Source of the DNA: Mesorhizobium plurifarium
GTDB lineage: Bacteria; Pseudomonadota; Alphaproteobacteria; Rhizobiales; Rhizobiaceae
Length of the DNA: 64,000 bases
Direction of reading: 5' to 3'
Assembly: GCA_000824785.1 (NCBI GenBank)
Contig: CCNB01000007.1
Coordinates: forward strand, 346,021-410,020
Below, piece after piece: positions 9,853-19,414 of this stretch (positions are counted from its first letter, which is position 1; each line of letters starts with the position of its first letter). The notes below the pieces were generated by a model that saw only the letters and a program-made list of their open reading frames with translations, made no database searches and was not told where the DNA came from. A program made the translations under genes and the position numbers.

Positions 9853-11109
9853 ATGAACCAGATGTCTCCCGTCAACGTCACGGCCAATGGCCGTTCCTAT
9901 GCCTGGCCGCGCGTGCCGGCCATCGCCATCTGCCTCGACGGCTGCGAGCCGGCCTATCTCGATGAAGCGATCAAAGCCGGGCTGATGCCGGCGCTGGAAA
10001 TGATCAAGAAGAAGGGCACGGTGCGCTTTGCCCATTCGGTGATCCCGAGCTTCACCAACCCCAACAATCTGTCGATCGCCACCGGCCGACCGCCGGCGGT
10101 GCACGGCATCTGCGGCAACTACCTCTACAACCCGGAGACGGGCGAAGAGGTGATGATGAACGACCCGAAGTTCCTGCGCGCGCCGACTGTGTTCCAGGCT
10201 TTCTATGACGCCGGCGCCAAGGTGGCGGTGGTGACGGCCAAGGACAAGCTCAGGGCACTGCTCGGCAAGGGGCTGAAGTTCGAGGATGGCCGGGCGATGT
10301 GCTTCTCGGCCGAGAAGTCGGACACCACGACGAAAGCCGAGCACGGCATCGACAATGCGTCGAAGCATTTCGGCCTACCGGTGCCGGAAGTCTACTCGGC
10401 AGAGCTGTCGGAATTCGTCTTCGCCGCCGGCGTGCAACTCCTGAAGGAGTTCCGGCCGGACGTGATGTATCTCACCACCACCGACTTTGTGCAGCACAAA
10501 TACGCGCCGGGCGTGCCCCAGGCCAACGCCTTCTACGAAATGTTCGACAAATATCTCACCGAGCTTGACGCACTGGGCGCGGCGATCGTCGTCACCGCCG
10601 ACCATGGCATGAAGCCGAAGCACCATGCCGACGGCTCGCCCAATGTGGTCTATGTGCAGGATCTTCTCGACGAATGGCTGGGCAAGGACGCCGCACGCGT
10701 CATCCTGCCGATCACCGACCCTTATGTCGTGCATCACGGGGCGCTGGGTTCCTTCGCCACCGCTTACCTTCCGAAGAGCGCCGATCGCGAGGCGGTGATG
10801 GAAAAGCTGCGCAATGTTGAGGACATCATCCTGGTGCTCGGCCGCGAGGAAGGCTGCGCCCGCTTCGAGCTGCCCGAGGACCGCATGGGCGACATCATCC
10901 TGATCTCGGGCGAGAACAAGACGATCGGCACTTCGGAACATCGGCACAATCTGGCGGCGCTCGACGAGCCGCTGCGCTCGCATGGCGGGCTGACCGAGCA
11001 GGAGGTGCCCTTCATCGTCAACCGCGTGTTGCCGGATCTGCCGAACGAGCCCGTGCTGCGCAATTTCGATGCGTTCTACTACGCGACGATGGCGGCGGCG
11101 CAGGCATAG
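9853..11109 (+). CDS. phnA: Phosphonoacetate hydrolase
   Basis: A 418-residue alkaline-phosphatase-superfamily C-P hydrolase that cleaves phosphonoacetate to acetate and phosphate. The two-zinc ligand set is visible: Asp29 in CLDGCEP, Thr68 in SFTNPNN (the nucleophile), the [13 protein letters not shown] block with Asp and His, ADHGMK, and a late His in [12 protein letters not shown]. The Asp29/Thr68 numbering matches what I recall for the Sinorhizobium meliloti enzyme. It lies between phnW and phnY and is evidently cotranscribed. It should not be confused with the unrelated E. coli protein formerly called PhnA. Confidence 0.96.
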   Translation: MNQMSPVNVTANGRSYAWPRVPAIAICLDGCEPAYLDEAIKAGLMPALEMIKKKGTVRFAHSVIPSFTNPNNLSIATGRPPAVHGICGNYLYNPETGEEVMMNDPKFLRAPTVFQAFYDAGAKVAVVTAKDKLRALLGKGLKFEDGRAMCFSAEKSDTTTKAEHGIDNASKHFGLPVPEVYSAELSEFVFAAGVQLLKEFRPDVMYLTTTDFVQHKYAPGVPQANAFYEMFDKYLTELDALGAAIVVTADHGMKPKHHADGSPNVVYVQDLLDEWLGKDAARVILPITDPYVVHHGALGSFATAYLPKSADREAVMEKLRNVEDIILVLGREEGCARFELPEDRMGDIILISGENKTIGTSEHRHNLAALDEPLRSHGGLTEQEVPFIVNRVLPDLPNEPVLRNFDAFYYATMAAAQA

Positions 11110-11156
11110 GGTTGGCGCTGTCGACCCCGCGACATATCCAAGACTGGAACCAACCG

Positions 11157-12611
11157 ATGACCCAACTCGATCCCGCCATCAAGGTCCGCCACGAGCCGAT
11201 GCGCATCGCCGGCCGCGAGGTCGACGCCGAGCGTCGGCTGGAGGTGCGCTTTCCCTGGAACGATACCGTCATTGGCACCGTGCCGGCGGGCGGGGCGGAG
11301 CATGCGCGGCGCGCCTTCGAGATCGCGGCTGCCTACCAGCCGAAGCTGACGCGCTACGAGCGGCAGAAGATCCTGCTCAGGACCGCCGAGCTGCTCAACG
11401 CCCGCAAGGACGAATTGTCCGATCTCATCACGCTGGAACTCGGCATCTCCAAGCAGGATTCGCTCTATGAGGTCGGGCGCGCCTTCGACGTTTTTACCCT
11501 CAGCGGTCAGTTGGCCATCCAGGACGACGGACAGATCTTCTCCTGTGATCTCACCCCGCATGGCAAGCAGCGCAAGATCTTCACCCTCCGCGAGCCGCTC
11601 AACGCGATCTCGGCGATCACCCCGTTCAACCATCCGCTCAACATGGTGTCGCACAAGGTGGCGCCGGCGATCGCCACCAACAATTGCGTCGTGGTCAAGC
11701 CGACGGAGCTGACGCCGATCACCGCGCTGATGCTGGCCGATATCCTCTATGAGGCCGGCCTGCCGCCGGAAATGTTGTCAGTCGTCACCGGATGGCCGGC
11801 CGATATCGGCGACGAGATGATCACCAATCCCAATATCGATCTCATCACCTTCACCGGCGGCGTGCCGGTCGGCAAGATGATCGCGTCCAAGGCCGGCTAC
11901 AAGCGCCAGGTGCTGGAGCTCGGCGGCAACGATCCGCTGATCGTGCTCAACGATCTTTCGGATGATGACCTCGCCAAGGCGGCCGATCTTGCGGTTGCCG
12001 GCGCGACCAAGAATTCCGGCCAGCGCTGCACGGCGGTGAAGCGCATCCTGGTGCAGGAAAAGGTCGCGGATCGTTTCGTGCCGATGGTGCTGGAGCGGGC
12101 CAAGGCGATCCGCTTCGGCGACCCGCGCGATCCGGCCACCCAGCTTGGCACCGTGGTGCACGAGAAGGCGGCGGCCTTGTTCGAGAAGCGCGTCCACATG
12201 GCGGCCGAGCAGGGCGCGGAAGTGCTCTACGATCCGGGCCGCAAGGGAGCGCTGCTTCCTCCGATCGTCGTCGACCGCGTACCGCACCAGTCCGAGCTTG
12301 TGATGGAGGAAACTTTCGGGCCGATCGTGCCGATCGTGCGCGCGCCCGACGATGACGAGGCGCTGATCACGCTGTCGAACTCGACGGCCTTCGGCCTGTC
12401 GTCCGGTGTGTGCACCAACGACTTCCGCCGCATGCAGAAATACATCACCGGCTTGAAGGTCGGCACCGTCAACATCTGGGAAGTGCCGGGATACCGCATC
12501 GAGATGAGCCCCTTCGGCGGCATCAAGGATTCCGGCAATGGCTACAAGGAAGGCGTCATCGAGGCGATGAAGAGCTACACCAACGTCAAGACCTTCTCCT
12601 TGCCGTGGTAG
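11157..12611 (+). CDS. phnY: Phosphonoacetaldehyde dehydrogenase
   Basis: A 484-residue aldehyde dehydrogenase that oxidises phosphonoacetaldehyde to phosphonoacetate with NAD+, linking PhnW to PhnA. It has TPFNHPLN in place of the usual PWNxP, the [12 protein letters not shown] base region and catalytic Cys291 in [10 protein letters not shown]. The start at 11157 puts the cysteine at 291, as I recall for the characterised S. meliloti PhnY. An in-frame TTG at 11112 lacks a ribosome binding site. The spacing of 47 bp after phnA fits one transcript. Confidence 0.95.
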   Translation: MTQLDPAIKVRHEPMRIAGREVDAERRLEVRFPWNDTVIGTVPAGGAEHARRAFEIAAAYQPKLTRYERQKILLRTAELLNARKDELSDLITLELGISKQDSLYEVGRAFDVFTLSGQLAIQDDGQIFSCDLTPHGKQRKIFTLREPLNAISAITPFNHPLNMVSHKVAPAIATNNCVVVKPTELTPITALMLADILYEAGLPPEMLSVVTGWPADIGDEMITNPNIDLITFTGGVPVGKMIASKAGYKRQVLELGGNDPLIVLNDLSDDDLAKAADLAVAGATKNSGQRCTAVKRILVQEKVADRFVPMVLERAKAIRFGDPRDPATQLGTVVHEKAAALFEKRVHMAAEQGAEVLYDPGRKGALLPPIVVDRVPHQSELVMEETFGPIVPIVRAPDDDEALITLSNSTAFGLSSGVCTNDFRRMQKYITGLKVGTVNIWEVPGYRIEMSPFGGIKDSGNGYKEGVIEAMKSYTNVKTFSLPW

Positions 12612-12616
12612 GCGCC

Positions 12617-13735
12617 GTGAAGGACAGTTTCGACCTTGCCGTTGTCGGCTCCGGCATCATCGGGCTGGCCCATGCTTTGGCTGCGGCACGGCGCGGCTTG
12701 CGCGTCGTCGTCATCGATCGCGATCAGAAGGCCAACGGCGCTTCGATCCGCAATTTCGGCCTCGTCGTCGTCACCGGACAGGAGCCGGGCCTGTCGCGCC
12801 GTCTGGCGGAACGCAGCCGGGAAATCTGGCTCGAGCTGGCGAATGAGGCGGGCATCGAGATCCTGCATCGCGGCAAGCTGATCGCGGCGCAGCGCCCGGA
12901 AGCGCTTGCCTTGCTCGAGACCTTCAAGTCCGGCGAGCATGGCGGCGCGTGCAAGCTTCTGACCGCGCGTGAGGTGCTCGCGCAGCAGGCCGGCCTCGAC
13001 CAGAGCGCGATCATCGGCGGGCTCCACAGCCCGTTCGAGTTGCGCGTGGAGTCGCGCGAGGCGCTGCCGCGGCTGGCATCGTTCCTGGCTGAGAAGCATG
13101 GCGTCGTGTTCCGCACCGGCGTGTCGGTGACCGAGATCGCGCCGCCCTTCGTCGAAACCAGCGCGGGACGCATTGACGCCGAAAAGGTCGTCGTCTGTCC
13201 CGGCGACGATTTCAGCTCGCTCTATCCGGGGCTGATCGGCAAGCACGGCGTGCAGCGCTGCAAGCTGCAGATGCTGCGCCTCGCCGATCCCGGCTTCCGG
13301 CTTTCGTCCGCGTTGATGTCCGATCTCAGCCTGTTGCGTTATGGCGGTTTCGCCGCATTGCCAGAAGCCGGCGCGTTGCGGGCGAAATTGAGTGAGGAAC
13401 GCGGCGCCGCCTTGGCCAACGGCGTTCACCTGATCGTGGTGCAGAGCGCTGATGGTTCGCTGGTCGTCGGCGATTCCCATCATTACGGGCTGACGCTCGA
13501 TCCGTTCGGGTCGGAAACCGTCGACCAATTGATCCTCGGCGAGTTCAAGACATTGTTCGGCAAGGCGCCGAACGTGCTTGCGCGCTGGACGGGATATTAC
13601 GCTTCGGCGAAGAATGCCGTGCTGCGCGATACCCCGCATGAAGACGTGCGGCTGGTGATCGTCACCAGCGGCACCGGCGCCAGCACCGGATTTGGGCTTG
13701 GCGAGGCGACCATCGTGGAGTTGTTCGGCCAATGA
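12617..13735 (+). CDS. FAD-dependent amine oxidase of the phosphonate-associated (PbfC/PbfD, TIGR03364) group
   Basis: A 372-residue DAO-type flavoprotein with the ADP-binding motif VVGSGIIGLAHALAAARRG at the N-terminus and the VCPGDDFSSLYPGL and late GTGASTGFGLGEA regions. This TIGR03364-like group recurs beside phosphonate genes. Published work, as I recall it, showed such enzymes oxidise N-methyl-AEP, and some AEP, directly to phosphonoacetaldehyde. That fits this operon, where PhnW handles only the primary amine. GTG at 12617 is used as the start because it directly precedes the conserved KDSFDLAVVGSG; a GTG at 12605 is possible. It overlaps the next gene by 4 bp (ATGA). Confidence 0.85.
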   Translation: MKDSFDLAVVGSGIIGLAHALAAARRGLRVVVIDRDQKANGASIRNFGLVVVTGQEPGLSRRLAERSREIWLELANEAGIEILHRGKLIAAQRPEALALLETFKSGEHGGACKLLTAREVLAQQAGLDQSAIIGGLHSPFELRVESREALPRLASFLAEKHGVVFRTGVSVTEIAPPFVETSAGRIDAEKVVVCPGDDFSSLYPGLIGKHGVQRCKLQMLRLADPGFRLSSALMSDLSLLRYGGFAALPEAGALRAKLSEERGAALANGVHLIVVQSADGSLVVGDSHHYGLTLDPFGSETVDQLILGEFKTLFGKAPNVLARWTGYYASAKNAVLRDTPHEDVRLVIVTSGTGASTGFGLGEATIVELFGQ

Positions 13736-15078
13736 CGCTCGTCCATACCGAAGGCGAATCCAACAAGGCCGCGGCGCGCCAGGAATGGAGCGCCAGGCAA
13801 AGCCACGCGCCCTCGCAGGAGCTTTTGCGCCGCGACGCCGAAGCCTTCCTGCACCAGAGCCTGTCCAGCCCCTGCGTCTCTGCCATAGCCAAGGCCGAAG
13901 GCATCTGGATCGAGGACACGGCCGGACGCCGCTACATGGATTTCCACGGCAACAGCGTCCACCATATCGGCTACGGCCATCCCCGGCTCAAGGAAGCGAT
14001 CGCCAAGCAGATGGACGAATTGCCCTTCGCGCCGCGGCGTTTCACCTGCGAGCCGGCGGTCGAGCTTGCCGAGACGCTTCGCGCGCTGGCGCCGGGAGAT
14101 CTCGGCAAGGTGCTGTTCACGACCGGCGGGTCCGACGCGATCGAGGTGTCGCTGAAATTGGCGCGCGCGGCGACCGGCCGGTTCAAGACGCTGTCCTTCT
14201 GGGATGCCTTCCACGGCGCCGGTTTCGGCGCTTCCAGCGTCGGCGGCGAGGCGACGTTCCGATCCGGCATCGCCGGGCCGCTCTTGCCCGGCACCGAGCA
14301 TGTCGCGCCCTGGGCGCCGCATAATTGTCCCTACGGCACCAATTCGCTGGAGGAGTCGGCTCGGGCCTGCGCCAACATGATCGCTTACGTGCTGGGGCGC
14401 GAAGGCGATTTCGCCGCCTTCATCGCCGAGCCGATGCGCGCGACGCCGCTGGTGCCGGCGCCGGGCTTCTGGAAGGCGGTGCGCGAAGCCTGCGACCGGC
14501 ACGGCACGCTGCTCATCTTCGACGAGATCCCGACCGGTCTCGGCAAGACCGGGAAATTCTTTGCCTCCGAGCATGATGGCGTCACGCCCGACATCATCGT
14601 GCTCGGCAAATCGCTCGGCGGCGGCATTCTGCCGATCGCCTCGGTGATCGCGCGGCGCGACCTCGACGTGGCCGGCGACTATGCGATCGGCCACTATACC
14701 CACGAGAAGAACCCTGTGACGGCCCGCGCGGCGCTGACCACCATCGCCATCATTCGCGAGGAAGGCCTGGTCGAGCGCTCGGCCGAGCTTGGCGCCCATG
14801 CGCTTGCCCGCATGAACGACCTCATGCGGCGCTCGCCTTTCGTCGGCGACGTCAGGGGCAGGGGGCTGATGTTCGGCGTCGAGATGGTCGAGGACAAGGC
14901 GAGCCGCACGCCGGCGCGCGCGCTTGCGGAGAAGATCTATTATCGCTGCCTCGACCAGGGGCTGAGCTTCAAGATCAGCCAAGGCAACGTGCTGACGCTG
15001 TCGCCGCCGCTGGTGATTGCGCGCGCCGATCTCGACCGGGCGCTCGACATCGTCGAGGCCGCCGTGCTGGGGGCCTGA
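13732..15078 (+). CDS. pbfA: Class III aminotransferase-fold enzyme, probable (R)-1-hydroxy-AEP ammonia-lyase
   Basis: A 448-residue PLP enzyme of the class III aminotransferase fold, with Lys293 in LGKSLGGGILP binding PLP and FDEIPTGLGKTGKFFA as the cofactor Asp region. Its position, sharing an ATGA overlap with the FAD oxidase and lying inside phnWAY, matches PbfA. PbfA was described, from memory, as a lyase converting (R)-1-hydroxy-2-aminoethylphosphonate to phosphonoacetaldehyde and ammonia rather than a transaminase. I infer that function here. An omega-amino-acid aminotransferase is the alternative reading, since sequence alone does not separate the two. Confidence 0.75.
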   Translation: MTLVHTEGESNKAAARQEWSARQSHAPSQELLRRDAEAFLHQSLSSPCVSAIAKAEGIWIEDTAGRRYMDFHGNSVHHIGYGHPRLKEAIAKQMDELPFAPRRFTCEPAVELAETLRALAPGDLGKVLFTTGGSDAIEVSLKLARAATGRFKTLSFWDAFHGAGFGASSVGGEATFRSGIAGPLLPGTEHVAPWAPHNCPYGTNSLEESARACANMIAYVLGREGDFAAFIAEPMRATPLVPAPGFWKAVREACDRHGTLLIFDEIPTGLGKTGKFFASEHDGVTPDIIVLGKSLGGGILPIASVIARRDLDVAGDYAIGHYTHEKNPVTARAALTTIAIIREEGLVERSAELGAHALARMNDLMRRSPFVGDVRGRGLMFGVEMVEDKASRTPARALAEKIYYRCLDQGLSFKISQGNVLTLSPPLVIARADLDRALDIVEAAVLGA

Positions 15079-15083
15079 ACCCG

Positions 15084-16094
15084 GTGAAGGCGGTTCGCAC
15101 CGACCGCGAGCTCGAATGTCCGGGCATAGACGCCGGCTTGAGGGTGCGCGGCGTCGAGCTCGTCACGCTGCCGGACGGCATCCCGGAGACCGAGCTTATG
15201 GCGGCGGTCACTGATGCCGATCTCATCCTGATGTGCTACACGCCGATCACCGCGCGTGTCATCGAAGCGGCGCGACAACTCAAGGGCATCGTCAAATACG
15301 GCGTCGGCATCGATGCCATCGACATAAAGGCGGCGATGCGGCGCGGCATTCCCGTCGTCAATGTCCCCGAATATGCCGAAGAGACGGTTGCCGAGGGCGC
15401 CTTTGCGCTGATGATCGCGCTGGCGAAACGGCTGCCGGCGATCACCGCGGCGGTTGCGCGTGACGGCTGGATCTGGCCCGAGCAGCGCTGGCTGGGGCGT
15501 GACATTTCAGGATCGACGCTTGGGCTGGTCGGCTGCGGCAAGATCGGCCGCAGCATGGCGCGCATGGCGGGGCAGGGGTTCCGGGCAAAGGTGCTCGGCT
15601 TCGATCCCGGCGTCGATGCAGCGACGATGGGGGATGCCGGTGTCGAGAAGGTGGACGACCTGCACGTTATGCTCGGCGCCTGTGATTTCGTCTCGATCCA
15701 TTGCGTTCTGAACGATGACACGCGAGGCCTTATCGGCGCGCAAGAGCTCGCTTGCATGAAGCCTTCGGCGATCCTCATCAACGTCTCGCGGGGAGCCATC
15801 ATCGACGAAGCAGCGCTTGTCGACGCAATCGTTGCCGGGCGCATCGCCGGAGCGGCGCTCGACGTCTATTCGGCGGAGCCACTGGCGAGGTCCGGCCATC
15901 CGATGAGCGCGCTTTTCGATCGCGACAATGTGATCCTGTTTCCGCACCTCACCTTCTTCACGCACGAGGCGATGCGCCGGCTCGAAGACGACACTTTAGC
16001 CCGCTGTTTCGAAGTGCTCGACGGCCGGCCTGTGACGGTCCGTTCGCGCGACCCGCGCTTGCGCGCGCAGACTACAGGCGTCGAATTCCGCTGA
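15084..16094 (+). CDS. D-2-hydroxyacid dehydrogenase in the phosphonate operon
   Basis: A 336-residue NAD-dependent D-isomer 2-hydroxyacid dehydrogenase. The nucleotide-binding GCGKIG is at residues 150-155. The substrate-binding Arg is in NVSRGAIID and the catalytic His is in FPHLTFFTHE. It resembles phosphoglycerate dehydrogenase without a regulatory domain. The GTG start is 5 bp after the PbfA-like stop, so it is part of the same transcript. No standard AEP pathway includes such an enzyme. Reduction or oxidation of a phosphonate 2-oxo/2-hydroxyacid, for example phosphonopyruvate/phosphonolactate, is speculation. Disposal of pyruvate-derived products is another possibility. Confidence 0.88.
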   Translation: MKAVRTDRELECPGIDAGLRVRGVELVTLPDGIPETELMAAVTDADLILMCYTPITARVIEAARQLKGIVKYGVGIDAIDIKAAMRRGIPVVNVPEYAEETVAEGAFALMIALAKRLPAITAAVARDGWIWPEQRWLGRDISGSTLGLVGCGKIGRSMARMAGQGFRAKVLGFDPGVDAATMGDAGVEKVDDLHVMLGACDFVSIHCVLNDDTRGLIGAQELACMKPSAILINVSRGAIIDEAALVDAIVAGRIAGAALDVYSAEPLARSGHPMSALFDRDNVILFPHLTFFTHEAMRRLEDDTLARCFEVLDGRPVTVRSRDPRLRAQTTGVEFR

Positions 16095-16350
16095 AAAATC
16101 CGTCATTTGCGTGAGGAACCGCAACCGGGCGTGCAGGAGGACACGCCTGCAGAGACCATGCGACAGTTTCATGACAAATATCAGCTCAGGCTTGTCAGTC
16201 ATAAAATAAATAGATTTTACTTATCGATTGGCGACCCTCAAAGTTGACACAACGACGACATGCACCAGCGCTAACCGCCCATGGCGGAACCGGTTCAGCG
16301 CGACCACGAGTGCGTCGCAGGATGTGCCTTCCATCACAGGGGAACTGACC
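16095..16350. promoter_or_regulatory. Intergenic region ahead of the AEP importer
   Basis: This is the largest gap in the window, 256 bp. It contains an AT-rich stretch at about 16197-16230, well suited to a promoter, and the CAGGGGAAC ribosome binding site for the binding-protein gene. It suggests the importer has its own promoter in addition to read-through from phnW. I see no clear long dyad matching the one upstream of phnW. Confidence 0.4.
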
Positions 16351-17382
16351 ATGAAATCGCGAAATCTTGCCATAGCTGTAACCTTCGCCGCGACGCTGCT
16401 CGGCTCCTCGGCGCTGGTCGCGCCGGCCTTCGCCGACGGCGTCGTCACCATCTATTCGGCCGACGGCCTGCATGACGGCAACGGCAGCTGGTACGAGACC
16501 GAGTTTGCCGCCTTCACCAAGGCCACCGGCATCACCGTGCAGTATATCGAGGGCGGCTCGGGCGGCGTCGTCGAGCGCGTCGCCAAGGAGAAGTCGAACC
16601 CGCAGGCCGACGTCCTGGTGACGCTGCCGCCCTTCATCCAGCGCGCCGCCGCCGACGGCCTGCTGCAGGATTTCAAGCCGGAAGGCTCCGACCAGATCGA
16701 CGGCGGCACCGACAAGTACCGGCCGCTGGTCAACAACTACATGAACTTCATCTACAACGCCTCGGTGCTCTCGGAAGCGCCGAAGAGCTACAACGACCTG
16801 CTCGATCCGAAGTTCAAGGGCAAGATCCAGTATTCGACGCCCGGTCAGGCCGGCGACGGCACGGCCGTCATGCTCGAGATCATCCACGCCTTCGGCGGCG
16901 AAGATGCCGGCTTCGAATTTATGAAGAAGCTGCAGGACAACAATGTCGGCCCGTCCGCCTCGACCGGCAAGCTGACCGCGCTGGTCAACAAGGGCGAGCT
17001 GCATGTCGCCAATGGCGACCTGCAGATGAACCTGTCGCAGATGGCCGACAATCCGAACATCAAGGTGTTCTGGCCCGCTGGCCCGGACGGCACACGCTCG
17101 ACCTTCGCGCTGCCCTATGAGATCGGCCTGGTCACCGGCGCGCCCAATTCCGACAACGGCAAGAAGCTGATCGAGTTCCTGCTCTCCAAGGAAGCGCAGT
17201 CGACGGTAAGCTCCGTCGCGCTCGGCCTGCCCGCTCGCAAGGATGTGAAGCCGGACGATGCCAATTTCGCCAAGGCGCAGGAGGCGATGAAGGGCGTGAC
17301 CATCTGGGCGCCGAACTGGGACGAAGCGCTCACCAAGCTGCCCGACTATGTCAAGAAGTGGAACGAAGCGACGGGAAGTTGA
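16351..17382 (+). CDS. phnS: AEP ABC transporter periplasmic binding protein
   Basis: A 343-residue extracellular solute-binding protein with a Sec signal peptide (basic MKSRN, hydrophobic core, cleavage near APAFA-DG at about residue 29). The mature start [15 protein letters not shown] resembles the 2-aminoethylphosphonate-binding PhnS class rather than the PhnD class of phosphonate importers. ATG at 16351 follows CAGGGGAACTGACC. It leads an importer of one ATPase and two permeases directly downstream of the AEP catabolic genes, which supports AEP as ligand. Iron(III)-binding proteins have the same fold and are the main alternative. Confidence 0.88.
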   Translation: MKSRNLAIAVTFAATLLGSSALVAPAFADGVVTIYSADGLHDGNGSWYETEFAAFTKATGITVQYIEGGSGGVVERVAKEKSNPQADVLVTLPPFIQRAAADGLLQDFKPEGSDQIDGGTDKYRPLVNNYMNFIYNASVLSEAPKSYNDLLDPKFKGKIQYSTPGQAGDGTAVMLEIIHAFGGEDAGFEFMKKLQDNNVGPSASTGKLTALVNKGELHVANGDLQMNLSQMADNPNIKVFWPAGPDGTRSTFALPYEIGLVTGAPNSDNGKKLIEFLLSKEAQSTVSSVALGLPARKDVKPDDANFAKAQEAMKGVTIWAPNWDEALTKLPDYVKKWNEATGS

Positions 17383-17413
17383 TCTCCTGGTGAGCAAATC
17401 CGGAGGAGCAGCC

Positions 17414-18562
17414 ATGTCGGTGCCCGCATTTACGGGAAGCAATGTCATGGACGTCGACGCCGCGAAAATTCGCGGCGCCGGCTCCAACGTCCACTTCGAC
17501 AAGGTCAGCGTCGCCTATGGCGCGCATGTCGTTCTGCATCCGTTGACGCTCGATATCGCGCCCGGCGAGATCCTGGCGATGATCGGGCCCTCCGGCTCCG
17601 GCAAGACGACCGCGCTCCGGGCCGTAGCCGGTTTCGTCAGGCCGGCAAGCGGCCGCATCCGCATCGGCGCCACGGACGTCACCGATCTTCCGCCTTACGA
17701 GCGCGGGCTCGGCATGGTGGTGCAGAACTATGCGCTGTTCCCGCATATGCGGGTCGAGGACAACGTCGCCTTCGGCCTCAGGGCCCAAGGCGCCGACAAG
17801 GCGCTGATCGGCGAGCGCGTCAAGGACTCGCTCGCGACGGTCGGGATGTCGGGCTTTGCCAAGCGCTATCCGCGCGAGCTTTCCGGCGGCCAGCAGCAGC
17901 GTGTCGCCATCGCGCGGGCGCTGGCGGTCAGGCCGCGCGTGCTTCTGCTAGATGAGCCGCTTTCGGCGCTCGATGCGCAGATCAGGCGCAACATGGTCGA
18001 GGAGATCGCCAAGCTGCATCGCGACCTGCCTGGACTGACGATCCTCTATGTCACGCACGACCAGACCGAGGCTCTGACGCTTGCCGACAAGATCGCCATC
18101 ATGCGTGACGGAAGGGTGTCCTCGCACGGGCCGACGGCCGAGCTTTACCGACGGCCGCCGAACCGCTTCACGGCCGAGTTCCTCGGCCGGGCCAACCTGT
18201 TGCCGGTCACGGTTGCCGAAGGTGCCGCCGGTCCGAAAGGCCTCGCCAAGGCCAGGCTCGGCGATGCCGTGCTCGCAGGCGCCGCACGCGGCGAGAAGCC
18301 CGGCGACAAGACCTTGCTCTGCATCAGGCCGCAGCATCTCAGCCTCACCGGCGACGAGGAGCATACCAACAGGATCGTCGGCACACTGAAGGAAGTGCAC
18401 TGGCAGGGCGAGCTCACCCATCTGGTGCTCGATGTAGACGGCACGCCGGTGCGCGTCTCGGCGACCAGGTTGCCGGTGAGCCTGCCGGAACGGGGCTCGG
18501 CCATGCCGCTCTTCTTCGCGCCCGGCGACACGTCGCTCGTTCCGGAAGACGTCCGTGGCTGA
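17414..18562 (+). CDS. phnT: AEP ABC transporter ATP-binding protein
   Basis: A 382-residue ATPase of the PotA/FbpC type. Walker A GPSGSGKTT spans residues 58-66, the Q-loop is in VVQNYALFPHM, the signature LSGGQQQR is at 156-163, and Walker B is VLLLDEPLSALD. A C-terminal TOBE-like extension after about residue 250 matches this transporter class. GGAGGA at 17402-17407 marks ATG 17414 as the start. It overlaps the following permease by 8 bp. It should energise uptake of AEP through the PhnU and PhnV permeases. Confidence 0.92.
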   Translation: MSVPAFTGSNVMDVDAAKIRGAGSNVHFDKVSVAYGAHVVLHPLTLDIAPGEILAMIGPSGSGKTTALRAVAGFVRPASGRIRIGATDVTDLPPYERGLGMVVQNYALFPHMRVEDNVAFGLRAQGADKALIGERVKDSLATVGMSGFAKRYPRELSGGQQQRVAIARALAVRPRVLLLDEPLSALDAQIRRNMVEEIAKLHRDLPGLTILYVTHDQTEALTLADKIAIMRDGRVSSHGPTAELYRRPPNRFTAEFLGRANLLPVTVAEGAAGPKGLAKARLGDAVLAGAARGEKPGDKTLLCIRPQHLSLTGDEEHTNRIVGTLKEVHWQGELTHLVLDVDGTPVRVSATRLPVSLPERGSAMPLFFAPGDTSLVPEDVRG

Positions 18563-19412
18563 CGCGGCCGTCCTTCACGCCCCGATAACCAGAAAGGTGC
18601 CCGGCCGGTTCTGGATCGTGCCGCCGGCGGCGCTGCTGGCGCTCTTGTTCTTCTATCCGCTGGTGCTGATCGTCCAGCAGGCTTTTACCGACGACAGCGG
18701 CATGGCGAACGTCGCCGAATTCGTTCGTGTCCTGCATGCGCGCTTCTTCCTCAACGCGCTCATCAACACCATCACCATTTCCGTCGCGGCGACGGCCGGA
18801 TGCCTGATCGTCGGGCTGGTGCTGGGGCTGATCCTCGCCTTCGTGCCGTTTCCCGGCAGCGGCGTCATCGCCCGGCTGATCGACACCTTCATCGCCTTGC
18901 CGACCTTCCTGGTGACGCTTGCCTTCACCTTCCTATACGGCTCGGCCGGCATGCTGAATGCCGGGCTGATGGAAATTTTCTCGTTGCAGGCGCCTCCCGT
19001 CAACTTCCTCTACTCGACCTGGGGCGTGGTGCTGGCCGAGGTCACCGTCTACTCGCCCTTTGTGCTGCGACCGCTGCTCGCCGCCTTTTCGCTGGTCGAC
19101 CGCGGCCAGATCGAAGCGGCGAGCGTGCTCGGCGCGCGGCCCTTCCGCATCGTCCGCCAGGTGATCCTGCCCGCCGCCGTTCCGGCACTGATTGCCGGCG
19201 GCAGCCTCTGCCTTTTGTTGACGGTGAACGAATTCGGCATCGTGCTGTTCATCGGCGCCAAGGGCGTCATCACTTTGCCGTTGCTCATCTACAGCAAGGC
19301 GATCCAGGAATCGGCCTACCAGGTCGCCTGCATCATCGCGGTCATCAACATCGCGCTGTCGCTGGGGCTGTTCGGGCTCTACCGGTTCGCCGCCGGCAGG
19401 CTGGGAGCATAG
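18555..19412 (+). CDS. phnU: AEP ABC transporter permease
   Basis: A 285-residue inner-membrane permease with about six hydrophobic helices and the cytoplasmic EAA loop (EAASVLGARPFRIVRQVILP) that docks on the ATPase. It starts at a GTG inside the end of the ATPase gene and is followed after 2 bp by the second permease, so the importer is a heteromeric two-permease system of the PotBC/PhnUV type. Ligand assignment comes from the operon and not from the permease itself. Confidence 0.9.
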   Translation: MADAAVLHAPITRKVPGRFWIVPPAALLALLFFYPLVLIVQQAFTDDSGMANVAEFVRVLHARFFLNALINTITISVAATAGCLIVGLVLGLILAFVPFPGSGVIARLIDTFIALPTFLVTLAFTFLYGSAGMLNAGLMEIFSLQAPPVNFLYSTWGVVLAEVTVYSPFVLRPLLAAFSLVDRGQIEAASVLGARPFRIVRQVILPAAVPALIAGGSLCLLLTVNEFGIVLFIGAKGVITLPLLIYSKAIQESAYQVACIIAVINIALSLGLFGLYRFAAGRLGA

Positions 19413-19414
19413 GG

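Noticed and set aside
11112..11156. TTG start 15 codons upstream for phnY
   Set aside because: No ribosome binding site is present, and the ATG at 11157 places the catalytic cysteine at the expected residue 291.
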